Shown here in pieces: positions 22,933 to 31,765 of a stretch of DNA of 44,532 bases. The DNA comes from DASUBN01 sp036263155 (GTDB lineage: Bacteria; Pseudomonadota; Gammaproteobacteria; Natronospirales; REEB76), in assembly GCA_036263155.1 (NCBI GenBank), contig DATAHN010000041.1:1-44532 (forward strand). Reading direction: 5' to 3'. Below the pieces are notes generated by a model. It ran no database searches, had not been told where the DNA came from, and saw nothing but the letters and a program-made list of their open reading frames with translations. A program made the position numbers and the translations under genes. Position 1 is the stretch's first letter; every line of letters starts with the position of its first letter.

Positions 22933-25095
22933 CTAAGCTTTACTTCGGGATATCCGCATCACTTGCGGTAAGCCGCGCAGCCTGCGCAGGATGCGCGCCA
23001 GGTGGGTGCGGTCCCGCACGCCGATGACGAAGGTGAGCACCGAGGTCAGGTCCTCGCGCTGCTGCTGGTTCACGTGCTCGATGTTGGAGCCGAGGTCCGC
23101 GATGGCGGCGGCCATGGTGGCGAGCACGCCGCGCTGGTTCGCCACCTCCGCGCGCACCTCCACCGGGAAGTCGCGCTTCAGCTTCTTCTCCCACTGCACC
23201 TCGATCAGCTTCTCCGGCTGGTTCTTGTACTCTGCAAGGTTGCCGCACTGGTCGCGATGCACCACGATGCCGCGGCCGGCGGTGAGCACGCCGACGATGG
23301 CATCACCCGGGATGGGGTGGCAGCAGCGCGCGAACGTCACCACCAGGCCCTCGGTGCCGCGTATCAAGAGCGGCGCGCTGGCCTTGGCGGCCGGCGCCTC
23401 GTCCTCGCCTCGGGCCGGCATCAGGCGCCGCGCCACCAGCGGTGCCAGGTGGTGGCCGAGGCCGATGGACTCATACAGTTCGTCCGCATCCTCCAGCTTG
23501 AACTCCTTCACCACCGCCGCCAGCTCCTCGTCCGGGATGCGGCCGAGCTTGAGCGAGAGCGCGGCGAGAGCGCGCTCCAGCATGCGCTTGCCGAGCTCCA
23601 CCGCCTCGTCGCGCTTGAGGTTCTTGAGGTAGTGGCGCACGTTGGCGCGCGCCTTGGCCGTGACCACGAAGTTGAGCCAGGCCGGGTTGGGGCGGCCGTT
23701 CGGCGCGGTGATGACTTCGACCGTCTGGCCGTTCTCGAGCTGGGTGCGCAGGGGCACCAGCCGGCGGTCGATCTTGGCGGCCACACAAGCATTACCCACG
23801 TCGGTGTGCACGGCATAGGCGAAGTCCACGGCGCTGGAGCCGCGCGGCAGGCGGCGGATGTCGCCCTGCGGCGTGAACACGTAGACCTCGTCCGGGAACA
23901 GGTCCACCTTGACGTTCTCGAGGAACTCGAGCGAGTTGCCGGTGCCCTGCTGCATCTCCATCACGCCCTTCAGCCACTCGCGGGCGCGCACCTCGGGGGC
24001 GGTGGCGCCGCCCTCGCCGGTCTTGTATTGCCAATGGGCGGCGATGCCGGACTGGGACACCTTGTGCATATCCTCGGTGCGGATCTGCACCTCCAGCGGC
24101 ACGCCCGCCGGGCCGATCAGCACCGTGTGCAGCGACTGGTAGCCGTTGGCCTTGGGGATGGCGATGTAGTCCTTGAACTTGCCCGGCACCGGCTTGAACA
24201 GGTTATGCACCACGCCGAGCACGCGGTAGCAGTCGTCGATGCGCGGCACCACGATGCGGAACGCGTGCACGTCCAGTACCTCGGTGAGCGGCAGGCGCTT
24301 GGCGCGCATCTTGCGGTACACGCTGTAGAGGTGCTTCTCGCGGCCCTCCACGTCGGCGGCGATGCCCTCGCGCTGCAGCGCCTGGGTCAGGCTCTTGCTG
24401 ATCTTCGCCACCATCTCCTTCTGGTGGGTACGCGAGCGCTTGAGGTGGCGGGTCAGCACCTTGTAGCGCATCGGGTGCAGCGCGTGGAAGCCAAGGTCCT
24501 CCAGCTCCATGCGCATGTCGCTCATGCCGAGGCGGTGGGCGATGGGGGCGTAGATCTCGAGGGTCTCGGCGGCGATGCGGCGGCGCTTGGGCGCGGGCAT
24601 CGCGTCCAGCGTGCGCATGTTGTGCAGCCGGTCCGCGAGCTTGACCATGATGACGCGGATGTCCTCCACCATGGCGAGGACCATCTTGCGGAAGTTCTCG
24701 GCCTGCGCCTCGGCGCGGCTCTTGAATTTGATCTGGGTGAGCTTGGAGACGCCGTCCACGAGCTGGGCCACCTCGGGCCCGAAGCGGGTGAGCAGCTCCT
24801 CCTTGAGGGTGGGCGTGTCCTCGATGACGTCGTGCAGCAGCGCCGCCTCGAGGGTGCGGTAGTCCATGCGCAGTTCCGCGAGGATCTGCGCGACGGCGAC
24901 CGGATGGGTGATGTAGGCCTCTCCGGAGAGACGGCGCTGGCCCTCGTGGGCGTCGGCGCCGAACAGGTAGGCCTGGTTGACCTCCTCCACCTGGGACTCG
25001 GGGAGGTAGGTGCGGAGCTTGACGAGCAGCTCGTCGATGCCGGTCGCCCGCTTCCCCAGGACCCTTTCGAAGATGGAAGAAGCGACCTGACTCAT
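22933..25095 (-). CDS. spoT: Bifunctional (p)ppGpp synthetase/hydrolase
   Basis: Makes and degrades the stringent-response alarmone. The 720-residue RelA/SpoT homologue has an intact HD hydrolase domain (HDVIEDT near residue 90) and a synthetase domain (FKDYIAIPKANGYQSLHTV, VQIRTEDMH). The regulatory half has a TGS domain (YVFTPQGDIRRLPRGSSAVDFAYAVHTDVG), a conserved cysteine/histidine stretch (FARCCHPIPGD) and a C-terminal ACT domain. The intact HD motif marks SpoT rather than RelA. It follows rpoZ by 22 bp, the usual rpoZ-spoT order. Confidence 0.96.
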   Translation of the reverse strand: MSQVASSIFERVLGKRATGIDELLVKLRTYLPESQVEEVNQAYLFGADAHEGQRRLSGEAYITHPVAVAQILAELRMDYRTLEAALLHDVIEDTPTLKEELLTRFGPEVAQLVDGVSKLTQIKFKSRAEAQAENFRKMVLAMVEDIRVIMVKLADRLHNMRTLDAMPAPKRRRIAAETLEIYAPIAHRLGMSDMRMELEDLGFHALHPMRYKVLTRHLKRSRTHQKEMVAKISKSLTQALQREGIAADVEGREKHLYSVYRKMRAKRLPLTEVLDVHAFRIVVPRIDDCYRVLGVVHNLFKPVPGKFKDYIAIPKANGYQSLHTVLIGPAGVPLEVQIRTEDMHKVSQSGIAAHWQYKTGEGGATAPEVRAREWLKGVMEMQQGTGNSLEFLENVKVDLFPDEVYVFTPQGDIRRLPRGSSAVDFAYAVHTDVGNACVAAKIDRRLVPLRTQLENGQTVEVITAPNGRPNPAWLNFVVTAKARANVRHYLKNLKRDEAVELGKRMLERALAALSLKLGRIPDEELAAVVKEFKLEDADELYESIGLGHHLAPLVARRLMPARGEDEAPAAKASAPLLIRGTEGLVVTFARCCHPIPGDAIVGVLTAGRGIVVHRDQCGNLAEYKNQPEKLIEVQWEKKLKRDFPVEVRAEVANQRGVLATMAAAIADLGSNIEHVNQQQREDLTSVLTFVIGVRDRTHLARILRRLRGLPQVMRISRSKA

Positions 25096-25117
25096 ATGTT
25101 GCGGGACGCGCTCTTCG

Positions 25118-25387
25118 TTAGAGCGGGTCCTCCGCGTCCATCATCACGACGGGCTGCTGCTCCACCGGCTCTTCCTCGGGGATGATCTCGACCTCGTCCA
25201 GGATCGCCGGGCCGATGTTGCCGGCCGCGATCTCGCGCAGCGCCACCACGGTGGGCTTGTCGTTCTCCCAGGGCACGGTCGGCTCGACGCCGCGGGCGAG
25301 CTGGCGCGAGCGCTTGGTCGCGACCAGCACCAGCTGGAACAGGTTGTCCACGTTGCCCAGGCAATCTTCGACAGTGACACGCGCCAT
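25118..25387 (-). CDS. rpoZ: RNA polymerase omega subunit
   Basis: Small subunit that helps beta-prime fold and mediates part of the ppGpp response. From the ATG at 25387 (GGAG six bases upstream) it has 89 residues, beginning MARVTVEDCLGNVDNLFQLV, with the VLVATKRSRQL helix and the KPTVVALREIAAG region typical of omega. The tail is acidic. It lies between gmk and spoT in the common gmk-rpoZ-spoT order. The 77-bp gap after gmk is AT-richer than its surroundings, but I see only a weak promoter (TTCCAA, 17 bases, TAGACT). Confidence 0.95.
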   Translation of the reverse strand: MARVTVEDCLGNVDNLFQLVLVATKRSRQLARGVEPTVPWENDKPTVVALREIAAGNIGPAILDEVEIIPEEEPVEQQPVVMMDAEDPL

Positions 25388-25464
25388 CTGGAACTCCGGC
25401 AAAAAGGCTTGGAAAAACAGGGTCTAATAGTCTACCGGAGGGGTAGGGTTATTGGAACCCCGCC

Positions 25465-26091
25465 TCAGCCCAGGAGCGTGTCCAGGATGGGCTTCAAGGC
25501 CGGCCGGTCGGCCCGGGCGGCCTGGCCCCGGCCGCTGGCGATGCCGGAAAGCTCGGCCAGAGCATGGTCGAAATCGTCGTTCACCACCACGTAGTCGAAC
25601 TCGCGCCAGTGGGACATGTCCCCCACCGCGTCCTTGAGGCGCCGGGCGATGACCGCGTCGTCGTCGGTGCCGCGGGAGCGCAGGCGCCGCTCCAGCTCGG
25701 CCCGGCTGGGGGGCAGGATGAAGACCGAGACCGCCTCGGGCATGAGCTTGCGCACCTGGGCCGCCCCCTGCCAGTCGATCTCCAGCAGCACGTCACGGCC
25801 GGCGGCGAGCTCGGCTTCCACCGCCTTGCGGGAGGTGCCGTAGTAGTTGTCGAAGACCCGGGCGTGCTCCAGGAACTCCCCCGCCGCCACCATGCGCTCG
25901 AACTCGGCCTTGTCCACGAAGTGGTAGTCGTGGCTGTGGGTCTCGGTGGGCCGCCGCGGACGGGTGGTGTAGGAGATGGAGAACCGGATGTTCGGGTGAT
26001 CCTTCAGGAGCGCGCGCACCAGGCTGGTCTTGCCGGCGCCGGAGGGCGCCGTGACCAGATACAGGTGGCCGCGCTTCGGTGCGCTACTCAA
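25465..26091 (-). CDS. gmk: Guanylate kinase
   Basis: Phosphorylates GMP to GDP, feeding both GTP and (p)ppGpp pools. The 208-residue protein has the P-loop APSGAGKTSLV, the GMP-binding SYTTRPRRPTE and HDYHFVDKAEFE segments, and LLEIDWQGA. The start lies 8 bp inside yicC, so translation is likely coupled to it. Confidence 0.96.
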   Translation of the reverse strand: MSSAPKRGHLYLVTAPSGAGKTSLVRALLKDHPNIRFSISYTTRPRRPTETHSHDYHFVDKAEFERMVAAGEFLEHARVFDNYYGTSRKAVEAELAAGRDVLLEIDWQGAAQVRKLMPEAVSVFILPPSRAELERRLRSRGTDDDAVIARRLKDAVGDMSHWREFDYVVVNDDFDHALAELSGIASGRGQAARADRPALKPILDTLLG

Positions 26092-26950
26092 TGTTTTGCA
26101 CCTGCTCGCGCATCTGTTCTATCAGGACTTTAAGGTCCACCACCTGCTGGGTGATGGCCGCGTCCTGGGACTTGGAGCCCAGGGTGTTCGCCTCGCGGTT
26201 GAACTCCTGCATCAGGAAGTCCAGGCGCCTGCCCACGGCGTCGCCGCTCTTGAGCGTGTCCGAGAACTCCTTGAGGTGGCTGCCGAGCCGGTCCAGCTCC
26301 TCGGCCACGTCCAGGCGCTGCGCCACCATCACGAGTTCCTGCTCCAGGCGCTGCGGGTCCACCGTGGCCTTGAGCTCCTCGACGCGGGCGCGCAGCTTGT
26401 CGCGCAACGCGTCCAGCATGGCGCCCTGCTTCTTCTTGAGCTCGCCCACGATGCGCGCGATCTCGGCGGCGCGCTCGCGCAGCATCACCGCGGTGCGCTC
26501 GCCCTCGCGGCCGCGGGCGGCGAGCAGGTCGGCCAGGGTCTCGTCCAGGAGCTTGAGCGCCGCCTGGCCCACCGTGTCCACGTCCAGCGGCGGCTCCTGC
26601 ACCACGCCGGGCCAGCGCAGCACCTCGGCCGGGTTCACCGGACCGGCGGCGCCGACCAGCCCCGCCACCTGGGCCAGTGCGTTGCCCACGGCCCGCGCAC
26701 GCGCCTCGTCCACCTGCAAGGAAGCACGTCCGCCGGCGGCCGGCTCGAACCTGAGCTGCCCGTCCAGCTTGCCGCGCTTGACCCGGGCGGCGATGCGCTC
26801 GCGGCACTCGCTCTCGAGCGCGCGCAGCTCCTCCGGGAGCTTCAGGCCCATATCCAGGTAGCGGTGATTGACGCTGCGCACCTCCCAGATGAGGACGCCG
26901 AAGTCGCCGCGCGCCTCGCGGCGCGCAAAACCGGTCATGCTGCGAGCCAT
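26084..26950 (-). CDS. yicC: YicC family endoribonuclease
   Basis: YicC-type proteins have been reported to be endoribonucleases that act on small RNAs. From the ATG at 26950 (AGGAA upstream) the product has 288 residues. The N-terminal signature is MARSMTGFARREA followed by EVRSVNHRYLDM; the C-terminal signature is KEFSDTLKSGDAVGRRLDFLMQEFNREANTLGSKSQD. The middle is a long charged helix region. It heads the yicC-gmk-rpoZ-spoT string and diverges from the phosphatase gene at 27060. Confidence 0.94.
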   Translation of the reverse strand: MARSMTGFARREARGDFGVLIWEVRSVNHRYLDMGLKLPEELRALESECRERIAARVKRGKLDGQLRFEPAAGGRASLQVDEARARAVGNALAQVAGLVGAAGPVNPAEVLRWPGVVQEPPLDVDTVGQAALKLLDETLADLLAARGREGERTAVMLRERAAEIARIVGELKKKQGAMLDALRDKLRARVEELKATVDPQRLEQELVMVAQRLDVAEELDRLGSHLKEFSDTLKSGDAVGRRLDFLMQEFNREANTLGSKSQDAAITQQVVDLKVLIEQMREQVQNIE

Positions 26951-27059
26951 GTCGTTCCTGCGTTCCGGCCGGGAATGGCCGGGGGTTTGCAATGGTAAGC
27001 TAAACGGCAGGCACGCCCAAAGCGCCGGTCGCAGGGGCCGGACATCAGGGGACAGCGCA

Positions 27060-27800
27060 GTGAACGTCGAGACAGCCCAGGTCAGCCGCCAGGGCAACCG
27101 TAACGATAACCAGGACCGGGCGTCCATCGTGGTGACGGACACCCGCATCCTGCTGACCGTGGCGGACGGCATGGGCGGCCACATCGGCGGCGACGTGGCG
27201 GCGGAGGCCGCCATCGACGCGCTGGTGCGCAGCTTCAAGCGCCTGCGCGGCGGCATCCGCGACGCCGGCGACTTCCTGCGCGAGAGCATCGTCGAGGCCC
27301 ACGAGGCGGTGGTGATGCTGGGCGCCTCGCTGGCGCCGGAGCTCAGGCCCCGCACCACCATCACCGTGTGCGTGGTGGCGGACAACACCGCCACCTGGGC
27401 CCACGTGGGCGACAGCCGCATCTACCTCATACGCGACCAGAAGGTCCTGATCCGCACCCGCGACCACAGCGCAGTGGAACTCCTGGTACAGCAGGGCCTG
27501 CTCAAGGACGCGGACGTGCATACCCACCCCATGCGCAACTTCGTGGAGCAATGCCTGGGCGGCGACCCCGAGATACCCCAGATCACCATCACCGAGCCCC
27601 GCGCACTCATGGCGGGTGACGTGATGCTGCTCTGCTCCGACGGTTTCTGGGCGCCGCTCCAGGAAGACCACGTCGCGAAGGAGCTCAACTCGCACCTGGA
27701 ACTGCAGGACATACTGGACGTGCTGGCGCGGGAGGCCGAGGAAGCCGCCGCGCCTTCCAGCGATAACGTCACGGCAGTCGCATTACGCTGGATGGATTGA
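27060..27800 (+). CDS. PP2C-type serine/threonine phosphatase
   Basis: Metal-dependent protein phosphatase of the bacterial Stp type, 246 residues. All PP2C metal-site motifs are visible: RNDNQDRA near the N-terminus, VADGMGGHIGGD, GDSRIYLI, DHSAVELLVQQG, LLCSDGFW and the final DNVTAVAL. It starts at GTG after AGGGGA. There is no membrane segment or extra domain. No Ser/Thr kinase gene lies beside it, although such phosphatases are usually paired with one, so its substrate is open. It diverges from yicC and precedes rph by 74 bp. Confidence 0.92.
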   Translation: MNVETAQVSRQGNRNDNQDRASIVVTDTRILLTVADGMGGHIGGDVAAEAAIDALVRSFKRLRGGIRDAGDFLRESIVEAHEAVVMLGASLAPELRPRTTITVCVVADNTATWAHVGDSRIYLIRDQKVLIRTRDHSAVELLVQQGLLKDADVHTHPMRNFVEQCLGGDPEIPQITITEPRALMAGDVMLLCSDGFWAPLQEDHVAKELNSHLELQDILDVLAREAEEAAAPSSDNVTAVALRWMD

Positions 27801-27874
27801 TTTCCGACCTGTCGCGCCGCGTTCGCGGCCCGCCCCTTTATAATCCCTGACCTGTCTCGACTCTGGTGATCCCC

Positions 27875-28587
<713 letters not shown>

Positions 28588-28588
<1 letters not shown>

Positions 28589-29184
28589 TGCGCAGGGTCG
28601 TCCTCGCCACGAACAACGCCGGGAAGGCGAAAGAACTCAACGCGATGTTGAGCGGGCTCGACATGGAGATCGTGCCCCAGAGCGCGCTCGGCGTGCCGGA
28701 AGCGGAGGAGACCGGCCTCACCTTCATCGAGAACGCCATCCTCAAGGCGCGCAATGCCGCGGCCCATGCCCAGCTCCCGGCCATCGCCGACGACTCGGGC
28801 CTGGAGGTGGACGCGCTGGCCGGGGCGCCCGGCATCCATTCGGCGCGCTACGCCGGCGCCGGGGCCGGCGACCAGGCCAACCTGGAGAAGCTCCTCCAGG
28901 CGATGCAGGACGTGCCGGACTTCGGCCGCTCTGCGCGCTTCCGTTGCGTGATCGTGTACCTGAAGCACGCCGCCGACCCGGCGCCGCTGGTGACCGAAGG
29001 CGTATGGGAAGGCTCCATCCTGCGCGCGCCCAAGGGCACGAACGGCTTCGGCTACGACCCGGTGTTCTGGGTGCCGGAGAAGGGCTGCTCCTCCGCGGAA
29101 CTGCCGCCGGAAGTGAAGAACCAGCTCAGCCACCGGGGCCAGGCCCTGGCCCGCCTCGCCGCCCATTTCCGGGCGCGCCACTAG
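28588..29184 (+). CDS. rdgB: XTP/dITP diphosphatase (RdgB/HAM1 family)
   Basis: House-cleaning enzyme that hydrolyses deaminated purine triphosphates. The 198-residue protein has the nucleotide-binding N-terminus VLATNNAGKAKEL, the catalytic-region DDSGLEVDAL with GIHSARYAG, and the C-terminal GFGYDPVFW and LSHRGQALARL. It is coupled to rph by a one-base overlap and precedes hemW by 6 bp, the common rph-rdgB-hemW operon. Confidence 0.96.
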
Positions 29185-29190
29185 AAACCC

Positions 29191-30363
29191 ATGGCCCTGC
29201 CGTCGCTTTCTCTCTACGTCCACCTGCCCTGGTGCGTGAAGAAATGCCCCTACTGTGACTTCAACTCCCATGGGCTCAAAGGCGCGCTGCCGGAGAGCAC
29301 CTACGTGGACGCGCTGCTGAAGGACCTGGACCAGGACCTGCCGCGCACCGGCGGACGCGAGGTGCAGACCGTGTTTTTCGGCGGCGGCACGCCCAGCCTC
29401 TTCAGTGCCGAGAACATCGGCCGTTTCCTCGCGGGCGTGCGTGCGCGCATGCCGGTGGCTGCGGGCGCGGAGGTGACCCTGGAGGCGAACCCGGGCACCG
29501 TGGAGCACGGCCGCTTCGCCGCTTACCGGGAAGCCGGGGTCACGCGCCTGTCCATCGGCGTGCAGAGCTTCGACCCGAAGAAGCTGGAAGTGCTGGGGCG
29601 CATCCACTCCAGCGAGGAAGCCGGCCGCGCGGTGGAGGAAGCCCACGCCGCGGGCCTGCACAACTTCAACCTGGACCTCATGTACGGGCTGCCGCGCCAG
29701 ACCCTGGAGGAGGCGGAGGCGGACATCAGGCAGGCCATGACGCTCATGCCGGCCCACATCTCCCACTACCAGCTCACCCTCGAGCCCAACACCTTGTTCC
29801 ACGCGCATCCGCCGGTGCTGCCCGACGAGGAGACGATCTGGAGCATGCAGCAACGCTGCCAGGAACTGCTGGCTGCGCACGGCTACGGCCAGTACGAGGT
29901 CTCCGCCTACGCACAGCCAGGCCGCCAGGCGCGCCACAATCTCAACTACTGGCGCTTCGGTGATTACCTCGGCATCGGTGCCGGCGCCCACGGCAAGCTC
30001 ACGGACGCGTCCGGCGCCGTGACGCGCCTGTGGAAGTTGAAGCACCCGGACGCCTACCTCGAGAGCGCCGGCACGCCCAAGTCCCTGGGAGGCGTCTCGC
30101 AGCTCTCGGAAGGAGACCTCGCCTTCGAGTTCATGCTGAACCGGCTGCGCCTCACCTCGCCTTTCAGCGCCGGCGAGTTCGAGTCGGCCACGGGCCTGCC
30201 GCTGGGGCGCGTCCAGCCGGGTCTGGACCGCGCCGTGGAACTCGGCCTGCTCGACGCAGTGCCGGAGGGCTGGCGGGTGACGTCCCGGGGACAGAATTAC
30301 CTCAATGACCTGCAGTCATTATTTCTGCTGGCGGAGGATGCAGGCCGCAAAGTTAGGGCCTAG
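29191..30363 (+). CDS. hemW: HemW radical SAM heme chaperone
   Basis: A relative of coproporphyrinogen dehydrogenase HemN that acts as a heme-insertion chaperone for respiratory enzymes. The 390-residue product has the radical SAM cysteines in CVKKCPYC near residue 12, FFGGGTPSLF, SIGVQSF, DLMYGLPRQT and the HemW-type HNLNYWRFGDYLGIGAGAHGK. Unlike HemN there is no extended N-terminal region with extra SAM-binding residues. It is likely the last gene of the rph operon before the Rof-like gene. Confidence 0.95.
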   Translation: MALPSLSLYVHLPWCVKKCPYCDFNSHGLKGALPESTYVDALLKDLDQDLPRTGGREVQTVFFGGGTPSLFSAENIGRFLAGVRARMPVAAGAEVTLEANPGTVEHGRFAAYREAGVTRLSIGVQSFDPKKLEVLGRIHSSEEAGRAVEEAHAAGLHNFNLDLMYGLPRQTLEEAEADIRQAMTLMPAHISHYQLTLEPNTLFHAHPPVLPDEETIWSMQQRCQELLAAHGYGQYEVSAYAQPGRQARHNLNYWRFGDYLGIGAGAHGKLTDASGAVTRLWKLKHPDAYLESAGTPKSLGGVSQLSEGDLAFEFMLNRLRLTSPFSAGEFESATGLPLGRVQPGLDRAVELGLLDAVPEGWRVTSRGQNYLNDLQSLFLLAEDAGRKVRA

Positions 30364-30397
30364 ACTGAAATGAGGCCGTAGCTTCGAGGATCCAGGC

Positions 30398-30652
30398 ATG
30401 ACGGATTACCAGCCCATCTCCTGCGACCTGCACAGCGAGTACGAGCTGGCCATCATGCACCGCACACCCCTCACCCTCTGCTGGCGCGGCCAGGACGGGC
30501 TCGATCACCTGGAGACCTTGCTGCCCCAGGACCTGGAGACCCGCAACGGCGAGGAGTTCCTGGTGGTCCGCAACGGCGCCGGCGAGCAGTTCAAGGTGCG
30601 GCTGGACCGCATCAGCGCGGCCCATACTCGGGCCGCTCAGGCAAACACCTGA
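30398..30652 (+). CDS. rof: Rof-like (YaeO) Rho-binding antiterminator
   Basis: Rof binds Rho near its RNA site and inhibits termination. The 84-residue protein fits the small Sm-fold family: MTDYQPISCDLHSEYELA at the start, then LTLCWRGQDGLDHLETLLPQDLETRNGEEFLVV, and FKVRLDRISAA. The E. coli protein has the same YQPI(N/S)CD opening. It starts 34 bp after hemW and is followed by the largest gene-free gap of the window, with no terminator that I can see. Confidence 0.85.
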   Translation: MTDYQPISCDLHSEYELAIMHRTPLTLCWRGQDGLDHLETLLPQDLETRNGEEFLVVRNGAGEQFKVRLDRISAAHTRAAQANT

Positions 30653-30679
30653 GAAGGTTTTAGGCGCTGCAACAAGCAG

Positions 30680-30890
30680 TTATGCACACTTGCTTTCCGT
30701 GGAACGCAAGCGTGGAACCTACATGTAGGTTTTACGACACTTTCCATAACGCAATGCATAAGTCATTGTTTCTTATTACCTTCCCAACTGGCTAGGTTTT
30801 GGCCGAAAAACGAATTTCAGGCGATTTTCCGGGGGACGACACGGGTGGTCGAAATCCATCCACAGAGTTATCCACAAGAAATGTGGACAA
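30680..30890. other. DnaA-box cluster in an AT-rich gap
   Basis: The 438-bp gap 30653-31090 has no gene. It holds TTATGCACA at 30680-30688 and TTATCCACA at 30868-30876, both matching the DnaA consensus TTWTNCACA; TTGTCCACA on the minus strand at 30882-30890 (one mismatch); and CCATCCACA at 30856-30864 (two mismatches). Three of these lie within 35 bp. By hand count, 30661-30960 is about 48% GC, falling to 35% in 30721-30780, far below the flanking genes. This could be a replication origin or a DnaA-titrating or regulatory site. No dnaA, dnaN or parAB is in the window. Confidence 0.5.
30716..30731. promoter_or_regulatory. Perfect 16-bp palindrome, possible operator
   Basis: AACCTACATGTAGGTT is a perfect inverted repeat without a loop, the form expected for a dimeric regulator. 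It is just upstream of the most AT-rich segment of the gap and about 300 bp before rpmE. I cannot assign it to a known regulator. Confidence 0.4.
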
Positions 30891-31006
30891 GCGCAGTTTC
30901 AGCATCTGCAGCAAGCACTTAAGCCCATCTGCTGAGATTCCCGCTTATGTAGCGCGCCTAACTCCAGGCCTTGCCTGGGACCTGCATGTACCCCATATCC
31001 TCAGCC

Positions 31007-31035
31007 TTGCCCCTCAAGACCGCGCGCGCTATGAT
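31007..31035 (+). promoter_or_regulatory. Promoter of rpmE
   Basis: TTGCCC and TATGAT are separated by 17 bases, a good sigma70 match. The -10 box is framed by an inverted repeat, GCGCGC on both sides. Transcription would start near 31042, leaving a leader of about 50 bases with GAGG before the rpmE ATG. A second hairpin, CCAGGC/GCCTGG, lies just upstream (30964-30978). Confidence 0.6.
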
Positions 31036-31090
31036 GCGCGCCCTTTTGAGGCCTAAAAAGCCCTGACATATCCGTCCCAGAGGTCCCGAA

Positions 31091-31306
31091 ATGAAAGCCG
31101 CCACCCATCCTGACTACAAAGACATCACCGTGACCTGCAGCTGCGGCAACACCTTCGTGACCCGCTCCACCCTCGGCCACGACCTGGCCGTGGAAGTCTG
31201 CTCCAGCTGCCACCCGTTCTTCACGGGCAAGCAGAAGATCGTGGATACCGCCGGCCGCGTGGACAAGTTCCGCAAGAAATACGCCCGCGGCGACAAGACG
31301 GCCTAA
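31091..31306 (+). CDS. rpmE: Ribosomal protein L31
   Basis: Large-subunit protein L31 of 71 residues. It is the zinc-binding (C+) form: cysteines in TVTCSCGN and VEVCSSCHPFF give the four-cysteine site. The ending KFRKKYARGDK is typical. It is preceded by the AT-rich gap and its own promoter, so it is probably transcribed alone. Confidence 0.97.
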   Translation: MKAATHPDYKDITVTCSCGNTFVTRSTLGHDLAVEVCSSCHPFFTGKQKIVDTAGRVDKFRKKYARGDKTA

Positions 31307-31315
31307 GCACCCCCT

Positions 31316-31340
31316 CCGGGCCGCCCTGCTGGTGGCCCGG
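31316..31340 (+). terminator. GC-rich hairpin after rpmE
   Basis: A 10-bp stem with one G-U pair (CCGGGCCGCC with GGTGGCCCGG, loop ctgct) begins 10 bases after the rpmE stop. There is no good T-tract (attctccg), so termination may be inefficient. Confidence 0.4.
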
Positions 31341-31383
31341 ATTCTCCGCCCCCCCTCGATTCCAGGGCCTTCCGGTCCCGGGC

Positions 31384-31411
31384 TTGTATTGCCTCGGCCG
31401 GGGCATATACT
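31384..31411 (+). promoter_or_regulatory. Putative promoter of the Cys-rich lipoprotein operon
   Basis: TTGTAT, 16 bases, TATACT. The -10 box is a strong match and the -35 box a moderate one. The leader would be about 55 bases long and contains AAAGGGG close to the ATG at 31471. Confidence 0.45.
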
Positions 31412-31470
31412 AATTTGACACTTTCTGGCCATGTTTTTGGGAACCTCAATACCATAAAGGGGTGAGAGCG

Positions 31471-31746
31471 ATGTCCCAGGGGAACCTGTCCAAGTCCATC
31501 CCGCCCCTCTTGCTGGGCACGCTGGTGGCGGCCCTGTTCGTGGCGGCCTGCGTCTCCTCCGGCAGCGACTACAGCGGCGGCGACTCCAGCGGCAGCGGCG
31601 GCGGCAACGGCTGTCCGGCCGGGGACTGCAACTCCAACGGCTATTGCTGCCCGTCCAACACGCCCTATGGCTGCAACGGGTACTGCTATGCCACGTATAA
31701 CGACGGCGCGGCCGCCGGCTGCACGGACTACAAGACCGTCTGCTGA
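31471..31746 (+). CDS. Small cysteine-rich lipoprotein
   Basis: I do not recognise a family. The 91-residue product has a lipoprotein signal (hydrophobic 11-26, lipobox VAAC with C27), a Gly/Ser/Asp linker (about 29-46) and a compact domain with eight cysteines at 48, 53, 59, 60, 68, 72, 84 and 91. The pattern C-x4-C-x5-CC-x7-C-x3-C-x11-C-x6-C suggests four disulfides, in the style of knottin or granulin-like modules. It is 19 bp upstream of a DsbA-like gene and probably shares its transcript, which suggests that the neighbour oxidises or repairs it. The binding target is unknown. Confidence 0.78.
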   Translation: MSQGNLSKSIPPLLLGTLVAALFVAACVSSGSDYSGGDSSGSGGGNGCPAGDCNSNGYCCPSNTPYGCNGYCYATYNDGAAAGCTDYKTVC

Positions 31747-31765
31747 TCCCGCGGGCAGCGCTCCC

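Noticed and set aside
23002..25185. 727-codon plus-strand open frame opposite spoT
   Set aside because: Same reasons: no motif, biased composition, and an intact SpoT on the minus strand.
26951..27421. N-terminal extension of yicC, giving a 445-residue reading
   Set aside because: The extension overlaps the PP2C gene antisense. The YicC signature begins exactly at the ATG at 26950, which has a ribosome site.
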